Shown piece by piece: positions 18,002 to 28,830 of a stretch of 64,000 nucleotides of DNA. Made by a program: the position numbers and the translations under genes. The notes below the pieces were generated by a model. That model was not told where the DNA came from. It did not search any database and saw only the letters and a list, made by a program, of their open reading frames with translations. The first letter of the stretch is position 1. Each line of letters starts with the position of its first letter. Source of the stretch: JBBQXK01 sp052387255 (GTDB lineage Bacteria; Pseudomonadota; Alphaproteobacteria; Rhodobacterales; Rhodobacteraceae). The DNA is taken from positions 1 to 64,000 of the forward strand of contig JBQTJI010000041.1 in the NCBI GenBank assembly GCA_052387255.1. Reading direction: 5' to 3'.

Positions 18002-18616
18002 TCACCCCCGCCCCAGATACCCCTCGCGCACCACGGCGGCGTAGAGCGCGAACTCGGCCGCGTGGCGGTCGCGCAGGGCTGCTTCGGTTGCGGGCGACAG
18101 CCCCCCGGCGGCGACGCGGGGCGACAGGTTGCGCGCGGGCAGCACCCCGGCGCGGGGGATGAACGGCGACAGGAACGCCAGCAGCAGGTCCAGCCGGTCA
18201 TAGGCGAACAGGTGGTCGACGGCGGCCCGCGCGCCGTCCCAGCCGACCTGCCGGTCCTGCCGCCCGACCCGGGCATGGGGCGGCGGATCGGGCGACAGGA
18301 CCGCCTGCACAAAGGCGTCGAACCCGATCCCGCGCGTGCTGCGCGCGCCGCCTGCGACACGGTCGCGCTGCAGGTAACGGTGCCAGCTCTGCAGCCGGTC
18401 GATGGGGTCGCGGATCACCGCGACGGTTTCAGGGGCGCGCCCGATCTCTGCCGCCAGGGCCGCCGCGTACTTGCCGTGATAGGCCCCGATGCCGATGTGG
18501 CGCGGCGCACCGGCCCAGTTCGCCCGCGCCCGGTTTCCCAGCAGGGCCCGCAGCGCCTGGCTGCCGGTCTTGGGCACCTCGAGGATAACTAGCCCCGCCC
18601 CGTGGATCACCAGCAC
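18002..18616 (-). CDS. Sulfotransferase-family protein
   Basis: Probably transfers sulfate from PAPS to a carbohydrate or other acceptor. Two family motifs are visible: a 5'-phosphosulfate loop-like segment near the N-terminus (LEVPKTGSQALRALLG, normally PKxGSTxLR), and a 3'-phosphate motif VIRDPIDRLQSWHRYL. I chose the GTG at 18616 because an AAGGAGG ribosome-binding site precedes it; the product is then 204 residues, on the short side. The frame is open far upstream without support. A second, distinct sulfotransferase-like gene is at 39540. The acceptor is unknown. Confidence 0.7.
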   Translation of the reverse strand: MLVIHGAGLVILEVPKTGSQALRALLGNRARANWAGAPRHIGIGAYHGKYAAALAAEIGRAPETVAVIRDPIDRLQSWHRYLQRDRVAGGARSTRGIGFDAFVQAVLSPDPPPHARVGRQDRQVGWDGARAAVDHLFAYDRLDLLLAFLSPFIPRAGVLPARNLSPRVAAGGLSPATEAALRDRHAAEFALYAAVVREGYLGRG

Positions 18617-18776
18617 CGTCGCCCCCTCCTTCCCCCATCTGTCCCGGCGAATCGCGCCGCTGAGTGTTCCCCGCCCCGCGCGGCAGCGAAACCCCCGGAA
18701 TGGCGTCGCCGCCTGGCCGGTCCCGGCGTTTTCGGGATGGCAGCGGGGGCGGCGGCAGGATAGCCCCTGCGGCACC

Positions 18777-19697
18777 ATGATGACGCTTGCCCCCGACCGT
18801 ACCCTGCCCGGCGTCGCCCTAATGCTGGTCTTCTGCGTGATCGCGCCCCTGATGGATGTCGCGGCCAAGCTGGCGGCGGCCACCGTCCCGGTCGGCCAGA
18901 TCACCATGGCGCGGTTCCTGATCCAGGGCATGCTGATGCTGCCGGTGGCCTGGGCCATGGGCCTGTCGCTGGCCCTGCCCCCGCGCCAGGTGGCCATGCT
19001 GGCGCTGCGCGCGCTGTTCCTGATGCTGTCCACCTTCACCTTCGTCGCGGCCCTGGCGGTGATGCCGGTCGCCGATGCCCTGGCCATCGCCTTTGTCGAG
19101 CCATTCGTCGTGCTGATCCTGGGGCGCGTGCTGTTCGGCGACGAGGTGGGTCCGCGCCGCATCGCCGCCTGCGGGGTGGGGTTCGCGGGGGCGCTGCTGG
19201 TGATCCAGCCGTCGCTGACGGCGTTCGGCACGGTGGCGCTGCTGCCGCTGGTCACGGCGTTCACCTTTGCCTTCTACATGGTGGTCACCCGCGCCATCGC
19301 GCCCACCATGCATCCGGTCGTCATGCAGGCGGGAACCTCGGTCGCGGGCACCCTGCTGTGCCTGCCGATCCTGCTGCTGGCCGACGGCAGCGGCAGCGCG
19401 ACGCTCGACCCGATCATGCCGGTCGGGCTGGCCTGGCTCTGGCTGCTGGGCGTCGGGGTCTGGGCCGCCGTCAGCCACATCTGCATGACCTATGCCCTGA
19501 CCTTTGCCCCTTCGGCCACCCTGGCCCCACTGCATTATTTCGAGATCGTGACGGCGGTGGCGCTCGGCTATGCCGTCTTCGGCGACTTTCCCAACCTGCT
19601 GACCTGGGCGGGGATCGCGGTGATCTGCGGCTCGGGCCTCTATGTCATCCACCGCGAGCGGCTGGCCGCCCGCCGCCGCGCGGTGCTGCGGGGCTGA
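18777..19697 (+). CDS. EamA/DMT-family transporter
   Basis: Inner-membrane carrier with about ten transmembrane helices arranged as two EamA repeats of five. Typical segments are VFCVIAPLMDVAAKLAA and FLIQGMLMLPVAW in the first half and a GSGLYVIHRERLA end. The ATG at 18777 gives 306 residues, the family norm; a second ATG follows directly. Substrates in the family include amino acids, metabolites and S-adenosylmethionine, and none can be inferred here. The gene 3' end overlaps the convergent thiamine pyrophosphokinase gene by 53 bases. Confidence 0.85.
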   Translation: MMTLAPDRTLPGVALMLVFCVIAPLMDVAAKLAAATVPVGQITMARFLIQGMLMLPVAWAMGLSLALPPRQVAMLALRALFLMLSTFTFVAALAVMPVADALAIAFVEPFVVLILGRVLFGDEVGPRRIAACGVGFAGALLVIQPSLTAFGTVALLPLVTAFTFAFYMVVTRAIAPTMHPVVMQAGTSVAGTLLCLPILLLADGSGSATLDPIMPVGLAWLWLLGVGVWAAVSHICMTYALTFAPSATLAPLHYFEIVTAVALGYAVFGDFPNLLTWAGIAVICGSGLYVIHRERLAARRRAVLRG

Positions 19698-20343
19698 GCG
19701 CGCGCAGCGCGGCATCCAGCCGCGCGCGCGGCAGGATCACCAGCGTGCCCGGCGCGTCGAACGCCAGGGTGACCGTCCCCGCCGTCACCCGGTTCGAGGT
19801 GCCAAGCCTGCCCTGCGGCGACAGCACCAGCCCGTCTATGGGCCAGTCGAGGCCCCGGCTCTGCCCCGTGACCGGCCCCAGCGGGTACAGCGACAGCCTG
19901 TCGCCCGCCCGCAGGCGCAGCGTCAGGTCCGCCGGGGCCGCGAACACCACATCCTCGCGCCCCAGCGCGACCACGGGCATCGCCTGTCCTGCCAGCGCCG
20001 ACAGCGCCGCCAGTTCGTGATCGACCCGCCCGCCCAGCACGCCCAGCGCGATGACGAAGGGCGCGCGGATGCTGCGCAGCGCCTTGTCGAAATCGGTCGT
20101 CTCCTGTTCGGCAACCTCATGGCAAACGCCCGCCAGTCGCGCCCGTGCCGCCGGACCGATGCTGTCGAAATCGCCGATCACCGCGACCGGCACGGCCCCC
20201 AGCGCCAAGGCCCGGTCCGCGCCCCCGTCGGCGGCCACCAGCACCGGCGCGCGGGCCAGCGCCATACCAAGGTCACGCCCCGTGACCGGCCCCCCGGCCA
20301 CCAGCGTGACTCCGGCGCGGGCATCGACAATCGGCTGATTCAT
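19645..20343 (-). CDS. thiN: Thiamine pyrophosphokinase
   Basis: Converts thiamine to thiamine diphosphate with ATP. Diagnostic motifs are the N-terminal LVAADGGADRAL, GDFDSIG (metal and ATP binding), EQETTDFDKAL, and LGGRVDHELA, followed by the C-terminal beta domain (LDWPIDGLVLSPQGRLGTSNR). The start at 20343 (MNQPIVDARAG) gives 232 residues; a longer frame to 20391 adds an unlikely basic leader. The last 53 bases overlap the convergent transporter gene, and the C-terminus (APRGGGRPAARGG) is low-complexity as a result. No thiamine riboswitch was recognised upstream. Confidence 0.88.
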   Translation of the reverse strand: MNQPIVDARAGVTLVAGGPVTGRDLGMALARAPVLVAADGGADRALALGAVPVAVIGDFDSIGPAARARLAGVCHEVAEQETTDFDKALRSIRAPFVIALGVLGGRVDHELAALSALAGQAMPVVALGREDVVFAAPADLTLRLRAGDRLSLYPLGPVTGQSRGLDWPIDGLVLSPQGRLGTSNRVTAGTVTLAFDAPGTLVILPRARLDAALRALSPAAPRGGGRPAARGG

Positions 20344-20481
20344 GCGGATACTGTTCCCGATTAAGGCACGGTCAAGGATGCGGGGCCACAATCAATCCTT
20401 CAAATGACCCCCGTCTGTCCACGGAAAGGAACAGGCTTGGGGTAGATTGAAGTGGCGAGAAGAAACAGAAGGTATGCGCCG

Positions 20482-22779
20482 ATGGTCGGTCCGAGCAAAA
20501 TCTTGACGGTCTCCTATGGCACTTTCAGTTGCACGCTGGAAGGCTTCGACGATCCGTTCTCGACGATGAAGTCCATCGCTGAATACTTCCGCGACCTGGC
20601 TGCCGACGACCGCTACTTCGGGGCCGAACCGCCGCAGCCCGACCCCGCCATGCTGCACCGCATCGCCGAACGCGAGGTGCATCGCCGGGTCGAGGCGCGG
20701 GTGCAGGACAACGGCGTGATCCTGCGCGCCGAGGGGGCCGCCTCGCCGGCCCCGGCGCCGTCCTATGCGCCCGCCTATGTGCCCGCCGCCGCCTCGCCCC
20801 TGTCCGAAAGCGTCGCGGCCAAGCTGCAGCGCCTGCGCCATGCCGCCAGCGCCGCGCCCGCCCTGATGCCGATGCCGGAAGAGGCCGAAATCCTGTCCGA
20901 ACCCGCCGCGCCGGTCGCTGTCGCCCCCGTGGTGGCACCCGAGCCGCCGGTGGTGGCCGAGGTTCCCGTGGCACCCGCACAGCCCGAGGCTGTGGCCGAA
21001 CCCGAAGCCGACCCTGCGCCGCAGGTCGCCGAAACCCGGGCCGACGTCGCCACCGCGCACCAGGACGACCCGGTCGCGGAACCCGCCGCCGAAGTCGCCG
21101 CACTCGACGTTCCGGCGGAACCCGTCCCCGAGCCTGTCCAGGACATCGCCGAAGAGATTGCCGTGACCGCCGCCGCGTCGCTTCCCGACGCTGCGGATGA
21201 CGTCGCGCCAGAGGCAGGGGACCCGGAACGTGCCGACCCCGAACTTGCGGCGGCGATGGCCGACGCCTGGACCGAGGATGCGGTGGAAGACGCGGGCGAA
21301 GCGGCGGACATTCCCGCCCTGATGGCCGAAGCCGTGGAAGACTGGGGCCAGCCCCAGGACGACGCGCCGGAAGACGATGCGCAGGTCGACACCGACGAAG
21401 ACGACCTGATGCAGTCGCTTGCGGCGGCCCTGGCCGACCCCGTCGACACCACTCCGCCCGCTGCCGACAGCGACGGCGAGCCCGACTTCGACGAAGACGC
21501 ACTACTGGCCGCGCTGGTCGAGGAGGCCGACATCTCGGCTGCCGCAGCGGCGGAAGACATCGCGATGCCCGACGCCGAGGCCGACGAGGAAGCCGACGAT
21601 GCGGCCTTCGAGGCGGCCCTGCTGGCGGCAACCGCCGCCGACGAGCCTGCCCAAGGTGCCCCCGATGCCGCCCCGATGGCCGAAGACGACGAACCCTCCG
21701 TCGCCCTTCCGCAGGACGAGGCGCTTGCCGCCGCGGCGGCCTCCAACGCCGACAGCCCCGCGCCCGCCGAAGAGGTTGCACCCGACGCCCCCGAGGCCGA
21801 TCCGGTCCCGGCCGCCGCCGTCGCATCTGCCGACGACGCACCTGCCGACGAGGCCGCCACCGACGACCTGCCCGAACCGACGGTCGCCCCGGCCAAGGTG
21901 CAGCGCGCCCGCGCCCGGGTCATCAAGATCCGCCGTGCCGAACCGGCACCGTCCCCCGCCAGCACACTGACGCCCGAGGCCGAGGCCGACCTTGCCCGCG
22001 AACTCGACGCGGTCAAGGCCGAGGCTCCGCTGCGCCCGCAACTGCCCGAGGTGGCCGCCGAAACCTCGGTGCAGCGGCTGATCGACCAGACCAACAGCCA
22101 GCTCGACGGGGCCGAAAGCCGCCGCCGCCTGGCCGCCATCGAACATCTGAAGGCCGCCGTCGCCGCCACCGCCGCCGACCGCCGCGCGACAGGCGGCGCC
22201 GAGGACCAGGGCGAGGCCACGCGCCTGAACGCCTATCGCAGCGACCTGGAACGGGTCGTGCGCCCGCGCCGCCCGGCCCCCAGCGAAACGCGCGAGGTCA
22301 CCGCCGTGCCGCTGCGTCCGGCACCCCTGGTGCTGGTGTCCGCGCAGCGCATCGACCGCCCCGAGCCGACGGCGGTCCCGATCCGTCCCCGCCGCATCGC
22401 CGCCAGCGCCCTGGCTGTTTCCCCCGAACCCCAGGTCGACGCCGATGCGGACGATGCCGACGAGGATGAGAACATGTTCTCGCCCGCGCAGGGCTTTGCC
22501 GAGTTTGCCGAGCGTCTGGGCGCGCAGGATCTGCCCGACCTGCTCGAGGCGGCGGTCGCCTATGCCGCCTGCGTCGAAGGACGGCCCCACGTGTCGCGCC
22601 CCTACATGCTGCGCCAGGTGGGCACCGCCCTGCCCGACGCCGAGGGCAAGCGGGACGAGATGCTGCAGGACTTCGGCCGCCTCTTGCGCCATGGCCGGAT
22701 CGAAAAGGTGCGCGCGGGCCTCTATGCGCTGCCCGGATCGTCGCGGATGATGGCCGAGGCGAAGAAGGTCGCGGGTTGA
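20482..22779 (+). CDS. Large acidic Ala/Pro-rich protein, Rhodobacterales type
   Basis: A 765-residue protein with three parts. Residues 1-80 form a well-ordered N-terminal region (SKILTVSYGTFSCTLEGFDD, then FSTMKSIAEYFRDLAADDRYF). Residues ~85-510 are low complexity, rich in Ala, Asp, Glu and Pro. The C-terminal ~95 residues (FAEFAERLGAQDLPDLLEAAVAYAACVEG, ending in LLRHGRIEKVRAGLYALP) are ordered again and resemble a winged-helix-like tail. I have seen similarly built proteins in Rhodobacterales, sometimes labelled only as hypothetical. No signal peptide or transmembrane segment is present, so it is probably cytoplasmic. Function unknown. Confidence 0.75.
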   Translation: MVGPSKILTVSYGTFSCTLEGFDDPFSTMKSIAEYFRDLAADDRYFGAEPPQPDPAMLHRIAEREVHRRVEARVQDNGVILRAEGAASPAPAPSYAPAYVPAAASPLSESVAAKLQRLRHAASAAPALMPMPEEAEILSEPAAPVAVAPVVAPEPPVVAEVPVAPAQPEAVAEPEADPAPQVAETRADVATAHQDDPVAEPAAEVAALDVPAEPVPEPVQDIAEEIAVTAAASLPDAADDVAPEAGDPERADPELAAAMADAWTEDAVEDAGEAADIPALMAEAVEDWGQPQDDAPEDDAQVDTDEDDLMQSLAAALADPVDTTPPAADSDGEPDFDEDALLAALVEEADISAAAAAEDIAMPDAEADEEADDAAFEAALLAATAADEPAQGAPDAAPMAEDDEPSVALPQDEALAAAAASNADSPAPAEEVAPDAPEADPVPAAAVASADDAPADEAATDDLPEPTVAPAKVQRARARVIKIRRAEPAPSPASTLTPEAEADLARELDAVKAEAPLRPQLPEVAAETSVQRLIDQTNSQLDGAESRRRLAAIEHLKAAVAATAADRRATGGAEDQGEATRLNAYRSDLERVVRPRRPAPSETREVTAVPLRPAPLVLVSAQRIDRPEPTAVPIRPRRIAASALAVSPEPQVDADADDADEDENMFSPAQGFAEFAERLGAQDLPDLLEAAVAYAACVEGRPHVSRPYMLRQVGTALPDAEGKRDEMLQDFGRLLRHGRIEKVRAGLYALPGSSRMMAEAKKVAG

Positions 22780-23019
22780 TCAGCGCCCGCCCCGGTCACG
22801 GGGCGGGGCACCCGGGTCGGGCTGGCCGATCCCGCGAAACACGAAACGGAACGGGACCATCCACAGGAACCCCAGGCCCACATAGACCAGGAACTCGACC
22901 CACAGGGCCGGGCGGTCCAGCCAGTTCACCAGGCTGACCGCCGCCACGATGTACAGCGGCAGCCCGACCAGCAGGATCACCAGCGACCACCTGCGCCGCG
23001 CCCGGTAACTGAGGGCCAT
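22780..23019 (-). CDS. DUF2842 small membrane protein
   Basis: A 79-residue protein with two transmembrane helices (SLVILLVGLPLYIVAAVSLVNW and VEFLVYVGLGFLWMVPF), a basic N-terminus (MALSYRARRRW) and a conserved FRFVFRGIGQPDP end, matching the DUF2842 family of alphaproteobacteria. The start at 23019 is the first Met of the family pattern. Its stop abuts that of the convergent 765-residue gene (TGATCA). Function unknown. Confidence 0.82.
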   Translation of the reverse strand: MALSYRARRRWSLVILLVGLPLYIVAAVSLVNWLDRPALWVEFLVYVGLGFLWMVPFRFVFRGIGQPDPGAPPRDRGGR

Positions 23020-23147
23020 GACTGTCTCCTGCCGATTCCCGCCGCAGCGTACAGACCATCGCCCGCGCCGCAAGGCCAGCCCCCGCCGTCTGCATGATGG
23101 TCGCCCCTGCGCAGGCGGCACAGGCGGGCGCTGCCGGTGCCGCATCG

Positions 23148-23190
23148 CCCCCTCTCCCCTCGGGGGAGAGGGTCGGGGTGAGGGGGGGCC
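23148..23190. repeat. C/G-rich hairpin repeat
   Basis: A stem of type CCCTCTCCCC-TC-GGGGGAGAGGG is followed by the GGTCGGGGTGAGGGGG tail. This motif is known as a widely dispersed intergenic element in many proteobacteria. It lies between the DUF2842 gene and the end of the nucleoside-type permease operon and could serve as the downstream terminator of the latter. The remainder of the 190-base gap shows nothing else. Confidence 0.5.
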
Positions 23191-23209
23191 GCGCGCTGTG
23201 CGGGGCCGT

Positions 23210-24157
23210 CTACCGCTCGCCCTTGCGCCACGGGATCATCAGGGCGGCGGGCACCTCGGCGCGGCGCGACATCGCGACCAGCGCCAGGATCGACAGCAGA
23301 TAGGGCGCGGCCAGGAACGCCTGGTAGGGCACAAGCTGGCCGATGGGGGTCTGCTGCAGCCGGATCTGCAGCGCGTCAAAGGCCGCGAACAGCAGCGCCC
23401 CCAGCACCGCCTTGCCCGGACGCCAGGCCCCGAAGACCACCAGCGCCACGCAGATCCAGCCGCGCCCGTTCACCATCTCGAAGAAGAAGGACGAGAACGC
23501 CGACAGCGTCAGGAACGCCCCCCCCACCGCCATCAACCCCGAGCCTGCGACCACCGCGCCGACGCGCAAGGCGCTGACCGACTGCCCCTGCGCCGCCACC
23601 GCCGCCGGGTTCTCGCCCACGGCGCGGATCGCCAGGCCCAGCGGCGTGCGGTACAGCACCAGCGTCACCAGCCCCGCCGTGACGAAGGCCGCATAGGTCA
23701 GCGGTGTCTGCGCGAACAGGGCGGGCCCCAGCAGCGGAATCTCTGCCAGCACCGGCACCTCCCAGACCGCGAAGGGTTCGATCCTGGGCGGGCTGGTGAC
23801 CTCGGGCAGGATCAGGCGATAGGCGAAGGACGCGGTCGATGTGGCCAGAAGCGTGATCCCCAGCCCCACCACATGCTGCGACAGCCCGAAAGGCACCGTC
23901 AGCACCCCGTGCAGCAACCCGAAGGCCATGCCCGCCGCCATGGCGCTGCCGACCCCCCACCACAGCGGCAGCCCCGCCCAGACCGTGATCCAGCCGGTAA
24001 AAGCCCCGATCACCATGATCCCCTCGATGCCGAGGTTCAGCACGCCCGCGCGTTCGCAGATCAGCTCGCCCAGCGTGGCAAAGATCAGCGGCGTCGCGAT
24101 GCGCACGGCGGCGGTCCAGAAGCTGGCGGTCAGCAGGATGTCGAACAGCGCGCTCAT
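23210..24157 (-). CDS. BMP-system ABC permease 2 (NupQ-like)
   Basis: Second permease of a BMP-type (nucleoside/purine) importer. The 315-residue protein is almost entirely hydrophobic and contains the permease hallmark ERAGVLNLGIEGIMVIGAF near residue 34, plus the EAA-like RTPLGLAIRAVGENPAAVAAQG loop that meets the ATPase. Its ATG overlaps the stop of the first permease gene by four bases. Uptake of nucleosides is the best-known role for this architecture (BMP receptor, double ATPase, two permeases), but the precise substrate is inferred. Confidence 0.85.
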   Translation of the reverse strand: MSALFDILLTASFWTAAVRIATPLIFATLGELICERAGVLNLGIEGIMVIGAFTGWITVWAGLPLWWGVGSAMAAGMAFGLLHGVLTVPFGLSQHVVGLGITLLATSTASFAYRLILPEVTSPPRIEPFAVWEVPVLAEIPLLGPALFAQTPLTYAAFVTAGLVTLVLYRTPLGLAIRAVGENPAAVAAQGQSVSALRVGAVVAGSGLMAVGGAFLTLSAFSSFFFEMVNGRGWICVALVVFGAWRPGKAVLGALLFAAFDALQIRLQQTPIGQLVPYQAFLAAPYLLSILALVAMSRRAEVPAALMIPWRKGER

Positions 24158-25186
24158 CCCCGCACCACGCGCCAGCGCGTCAGACCCAGGGCCAGCACCA
24201 TGGTCAGAAGCGCCGTCGCCAGCAGCATGTCGGCGATGTAGGTCGGCACATCCGCCGCCCGGCTCATGCTGTCCGCGCCCACGAAGACGCCCGCGACGAA
24301 GATCGCCGTGGCGACCACGCCCAGCGGGTGCAGCAGCGCCAGCATGGCGACGATGATGCCGGTATAGCCGAACCCCGGCGACAGGTCGGCCGACAGGTGG
24401 CCCTTCAGCCCCGCCACCTCGGAAAACCCCGCCATCGCCGCCAGCCCGCCCGACAGAAGCGCAGTCTTGACCAGCACGCCGTTCACGGGGATGCCCGCAA
24501 ACCGGGCCGCACGGATGTTCGCGCCCACGGCCCGCATCTCGTACCCCAGCGTGGTGCGGGTCTGGACGAACCACACCAGACCGGCGGCGATCAGCGCCAG
24601 CGCAAAGCCCCAGTGCAGGCGCAGCCCGTCCACGATGCGCGGCAGGCGCAGGTCGCGGTCCAGGGGCGCGGACTTGGGCCAGCCCATGCCGGCGGGGTCC
24701 TTCATCGGCCCTTCCAGCAGCCACGATACCAGCAACAGCATCACGAAGTTCAGCAGCAGCGTCGTCACCACCTCGTCCACGCCGAGGCGCGTCTTCAGGA
24801 TCACCGGCCCCAAGAGCACCAGCGCGCCCGCCGCCACCGCCGCCACCGCCATCACCGGCAGGCCCCAGGGGGCGGCCAGCGCACCTGTGCCCAGCACCAC
24901 CGTCACCACCGCGCCCGCGTACAGCTGCGCCTCGGCCCCGATGTTCCACAGCCGCGCGCGAAAGGCCACGGCGACGGCCAGCCCGGTGAAGATCAGGGGC
25001 GTCGCGCGGTTCAGGGTTTCCAGCAGCGCGAACTTCGACCCCGCCGCCCCCGTCACGATCAGCCCCAGCGTCGCCAGCGGATCGGCCCCTGCGGTGGCGG
25101 CCAGCGCCATCGCGACCGCGACGGTCGCGCCCAGGGCCAGGGCAGGCAGGCCCAGGCGGCGGGCCAAAGTGGGATTCTCGATCGGG

Positions 25187-25197
<11 letters not shown>
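24154..25197 (-). CDS. BMP-system ABC permease 1 (NupP-like)
   Basis: First permease of the importer: 347 residues with about nine membrane spans. Diagnostic segments are ATPLIFTGLAVAVAFRARLWNIGAEAQ, LGVDEVVTTLLLNF and the ATPase-coupling loop RTTLGYEMRAVGANIRAARFAGI. The gene overlaps the upstream ATPase gene by 11 bases and the downstream permease by four, so the operon is tightly coupled. Confidence 0.86.
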
Positions 25198-26718
<1,521 letters not shown>

Positions 26719-26722
<4 letters not shown>

Positions 26723-27723
26723 GACGATTTCGGCTCGGAATAGTCGATGGCGACGGCAAAGCTGCCGTCGAGGATCCCCGCCTGTCGGGCCGCGACCAGA
26801 TCCTTGGCGGCCTGGGGCACCTTGGCCTCGAAGGTGCCAAGCGGTGCCAGCGAAGAGCCGCCTGCCTTCATGAACGAATACTGGCCATAGTCGGCGGCGG
26901 CGAACGACCCCGCCGTCACGGCGGCAATCGCCGCCTGCAGCGTCGGCTCGAAGTGCCACAGGGCCGAGGCCACCACGGTATCGGGATAGTCCCCTTGGGT
27001 GTCGATGACGTTGCCGATGGCCAGGATGCCGCGTTCCTTGGCCGCGTCCGACACGCCGAAGCGTTCGGCGTACAGCAGGTCGGCCCCGCCGTCGATCATG
27101 GCGAATGCCGTTTCCTTGGCCTTGGGCGGATCGAACCACGACCCGATGAAGCTGACCTGGAACGTCGCGTCCGCGCGGGTTTCGCGCACGCCCGCCATGA
27201 AGGCGTTCATCAGGCGGTTGACCTCGGGGATGGGGAAGCCGCCGACCATGCCGATCTTTCCGCTGGCGGTCATCGCGCCTGCGATGATGCCCGACAGATA
27301 GCTCGCGTCCTGGATGTAGTTGTCGAACACGCCCAGGTTCGGCGTCGCGTCCGGCAGGAAGGACGACCCGAGCAGGAACGCCACCTCCGGGTATTCCAGG
27401 CAGACCTCGCGCGCCTCGGCCTCGGCCCCGAAAATCTCGCCCACGATCAGTTTCGCGCCGCCTTCGGCATATTCGCGCATGACGCGGGGATAGTCGGTGT
27501 TGGCGGTGTTCTCGGTATAGGTGTATTCCACCTGCCCCGCCGCGACCGCCGCCTCGGCGGCCTTGTGGATGCGGCTGACCCATTGCTGTTCGACCGGCAC
27601 GGTGTAGATGCCCGCCATCTTGATCGGCGTCTGGCCCCAGGTCATGCGCGGCAACAGCCCCGCCCCCGCCAGCGCCGCCCCACCCATCAGCAGGCCGCGA
27701 CGCGGCAACTTCAGGTTCGTCAT
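26719..27723 (-). CDS. BMP-family substrate-binding protein
   Basis: Periplasmic receptor of the importer (PnrA/BMP family, binding nucleosides in characterised members). The 334-residue product starts MTNLKLPRRGLLMG with a twin-arginine-like pair, a hydrophobic core and an Ala/Gly-rich leader ending near TWGQ. Family segments include IYTVPVEQQWVSRIHKAAEAA, GFPIPEVNRLMNAFMAGVRE and FIGSWFDPPKAKETAFAMIDGGADLL, and ends IDYSEPKSS. The start at 27723 is chosen because the frame upstream to 27897 is only the translation of a double-palindrome repeat. Confidence 0.88.
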
Positions 27724-27840
27724 GTCACTCTCCCCGTTGGTTCTTTGACCGGATGGTAAACGTGTGACACGATTCGGCACAAGCGCAGGGATTTTCGGCA
27801 GAGCGGCCGCGACAACCCGCGACATGCCCGAAAACCGGGC

Positions 27841-27903
27841 GGTAGAGTGCGTGCTTGCACGCACCGTTCGCGCCAAGCGGTGCGTGCAAGCACGCACCCT
27901 ACC
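27841..27903. repeat. Double-palindrome repeat, copy 2
   Basis: Two 26-base arms (27841-27866 and 27878-27903) are reverse complements with one mismatch, with an 11-base loop. Each arm holds its own palindrome (GTGCGTGC-TT-GCACGCAC on the left, with AA in the centre on the right). It lies 18 bases past the stop of the sugar dehydrogenase gene and upstream of the BMP operon, where it could end transcription of the arabinose-type operon. The remainder of the 198-base gap to the BMP start shows no clear promoter. Confidence 0.88.
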
Positions 27904-27921
27904 TCCGGCGGCACCGACCGT

Positions 27922-28830
27922 TCAGAAATGGAAGGCGTCGGTCACGATCCGGCGGCCCAGCGTCAGCGCGTCGGCGACATGCACCATCGGCGACAGGTCC
28001 ACCTCGGACCGGCGGGCCTTCACCAGCGCCGCCATCCGGGCATAGAGCGCGGGGTATTCGCCCATGATCGAACGCTCGCCCGACGTCTGCCCGTCCACCT
28101 CCAGCACGTTGCCGCCCATCCGCAGCGCCATGTCGCCCGCGTCCATCGACACCTCGATGTCCCAGGTCTGCGGGCCGGTCTGACGCCAGTCGAAATCGGC
28201 GCTCACGCCGCCGCTGAAGGTCAGGCGCGCGGCGATGGGGGTCTGGCGGTTTTCGGGAAACTCCAGGTCGGCGGCGGTGACATGCACCGGCATGGGCAGA
28301 ATCTCGGTCAAGATCGACAGGGCGTTGATGCCCGGATCGAAGACGCCCATGCCGCCGGGCTCGAACACCCAGTCCTGGCCGGGATGCCAGTGCCGCACAT
28401 CCTCGCGCCAGGTGATGTGGGCGCGGGTCACGCCCTTGTCGGCCAGCCAGGCCTTTGCCGCCGCCACCGCCCCGGCCATGCGCGAATGCCAGGTGGCGTA
28501 GAGCGTGACGCCCATCCGTTCCGCCAGATCCTCCAGCGCCATCACCTCGGCGATGGTCTGGCCCGGCGGCTTTTCCAGCATCACATGGCGGCCCGCTCGC
28601 AGCGCCGCCTCGGCGTAGGGATAGCGCGGCTGCGGCGGCAGGCAGAGCGAGACGACCGTCACATCGGGGCGCTTTTCCAGGAACGTCGCGAAGTCGGTGA
28701 AGGCCTGCACCCCGTCGACCGCGCCCTTGCGCGACACGGTCGCCACCAGGTCCCAGTCGGGGCTGGCGGCAATGGCGGGGACGTGCTGGTCCACCGCGAT
28801 CTTGCCGATGCCGACAAGGGCCACCTTCAA
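27922..28830 (-). CDS. L-arabinose/D-galactose 1-dehydrogenase (Gfo/Idh/MocA family)
   Basis: NAD(P)-dependent oxidation of an aldose to its lactone, first step of non-phosphorylating arabinose or galactose catabolism. The Rossmann motif is VALVGIGKIAVDQHVPAI at residues 3-20. The catalytic Lys lies in HVMLEKPPGQT near residue 92, and the C-terminal domain contains WREDVRHWHPGQDW and GGMGVFDPGINAL, closely resembling characterised bacterial arabinose 1-dehydrogenases as I recall them. At 302 residues it is full length. It follows the arabonate dehydratase gene with a four-base overlap, which supports a pathway role. Confidence 0.85.
   Translation of the reverse strand: MKVALVGIGKIAVDQHVPAIAASPDWDLVATVSRKGAVDGVQAFTDFATFLEKRPDVTVVSLCLPPQPRYPYAEAALRAGRHVMLEKPPGQTIAEVMALEDLAERMGVTLYATWHSRMAGAVAAAKAWLADKGVTRAHITWREDVRHWHPGQDWVFEPGGMGVFDPGINALSILTEILPMPVHVTAADLEFPENRQTPIAARLTFSGGVSADFDWRQTGPQTWDIEVSMDAGDMALRMGGNVLEVDGQTSGERSIMGEYPALYARMAALVKARRSEVDLSPMVHVADALTLGRRIVTDAFHF

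Noticed and set aside
27720..27914. Short proteins starting MRACTHR or VLARTAR near the repeats
   Set aside because: They are translations of the palindromic repeat arms and recur with each copy, so they are not genes.
27724..27921. Possible purine riboswitch upstream of the BMP operon
   Set aside because: No three-way junction with the conserved loop bases was found in the leader; the gap is mostly the double-palindrome repeat.
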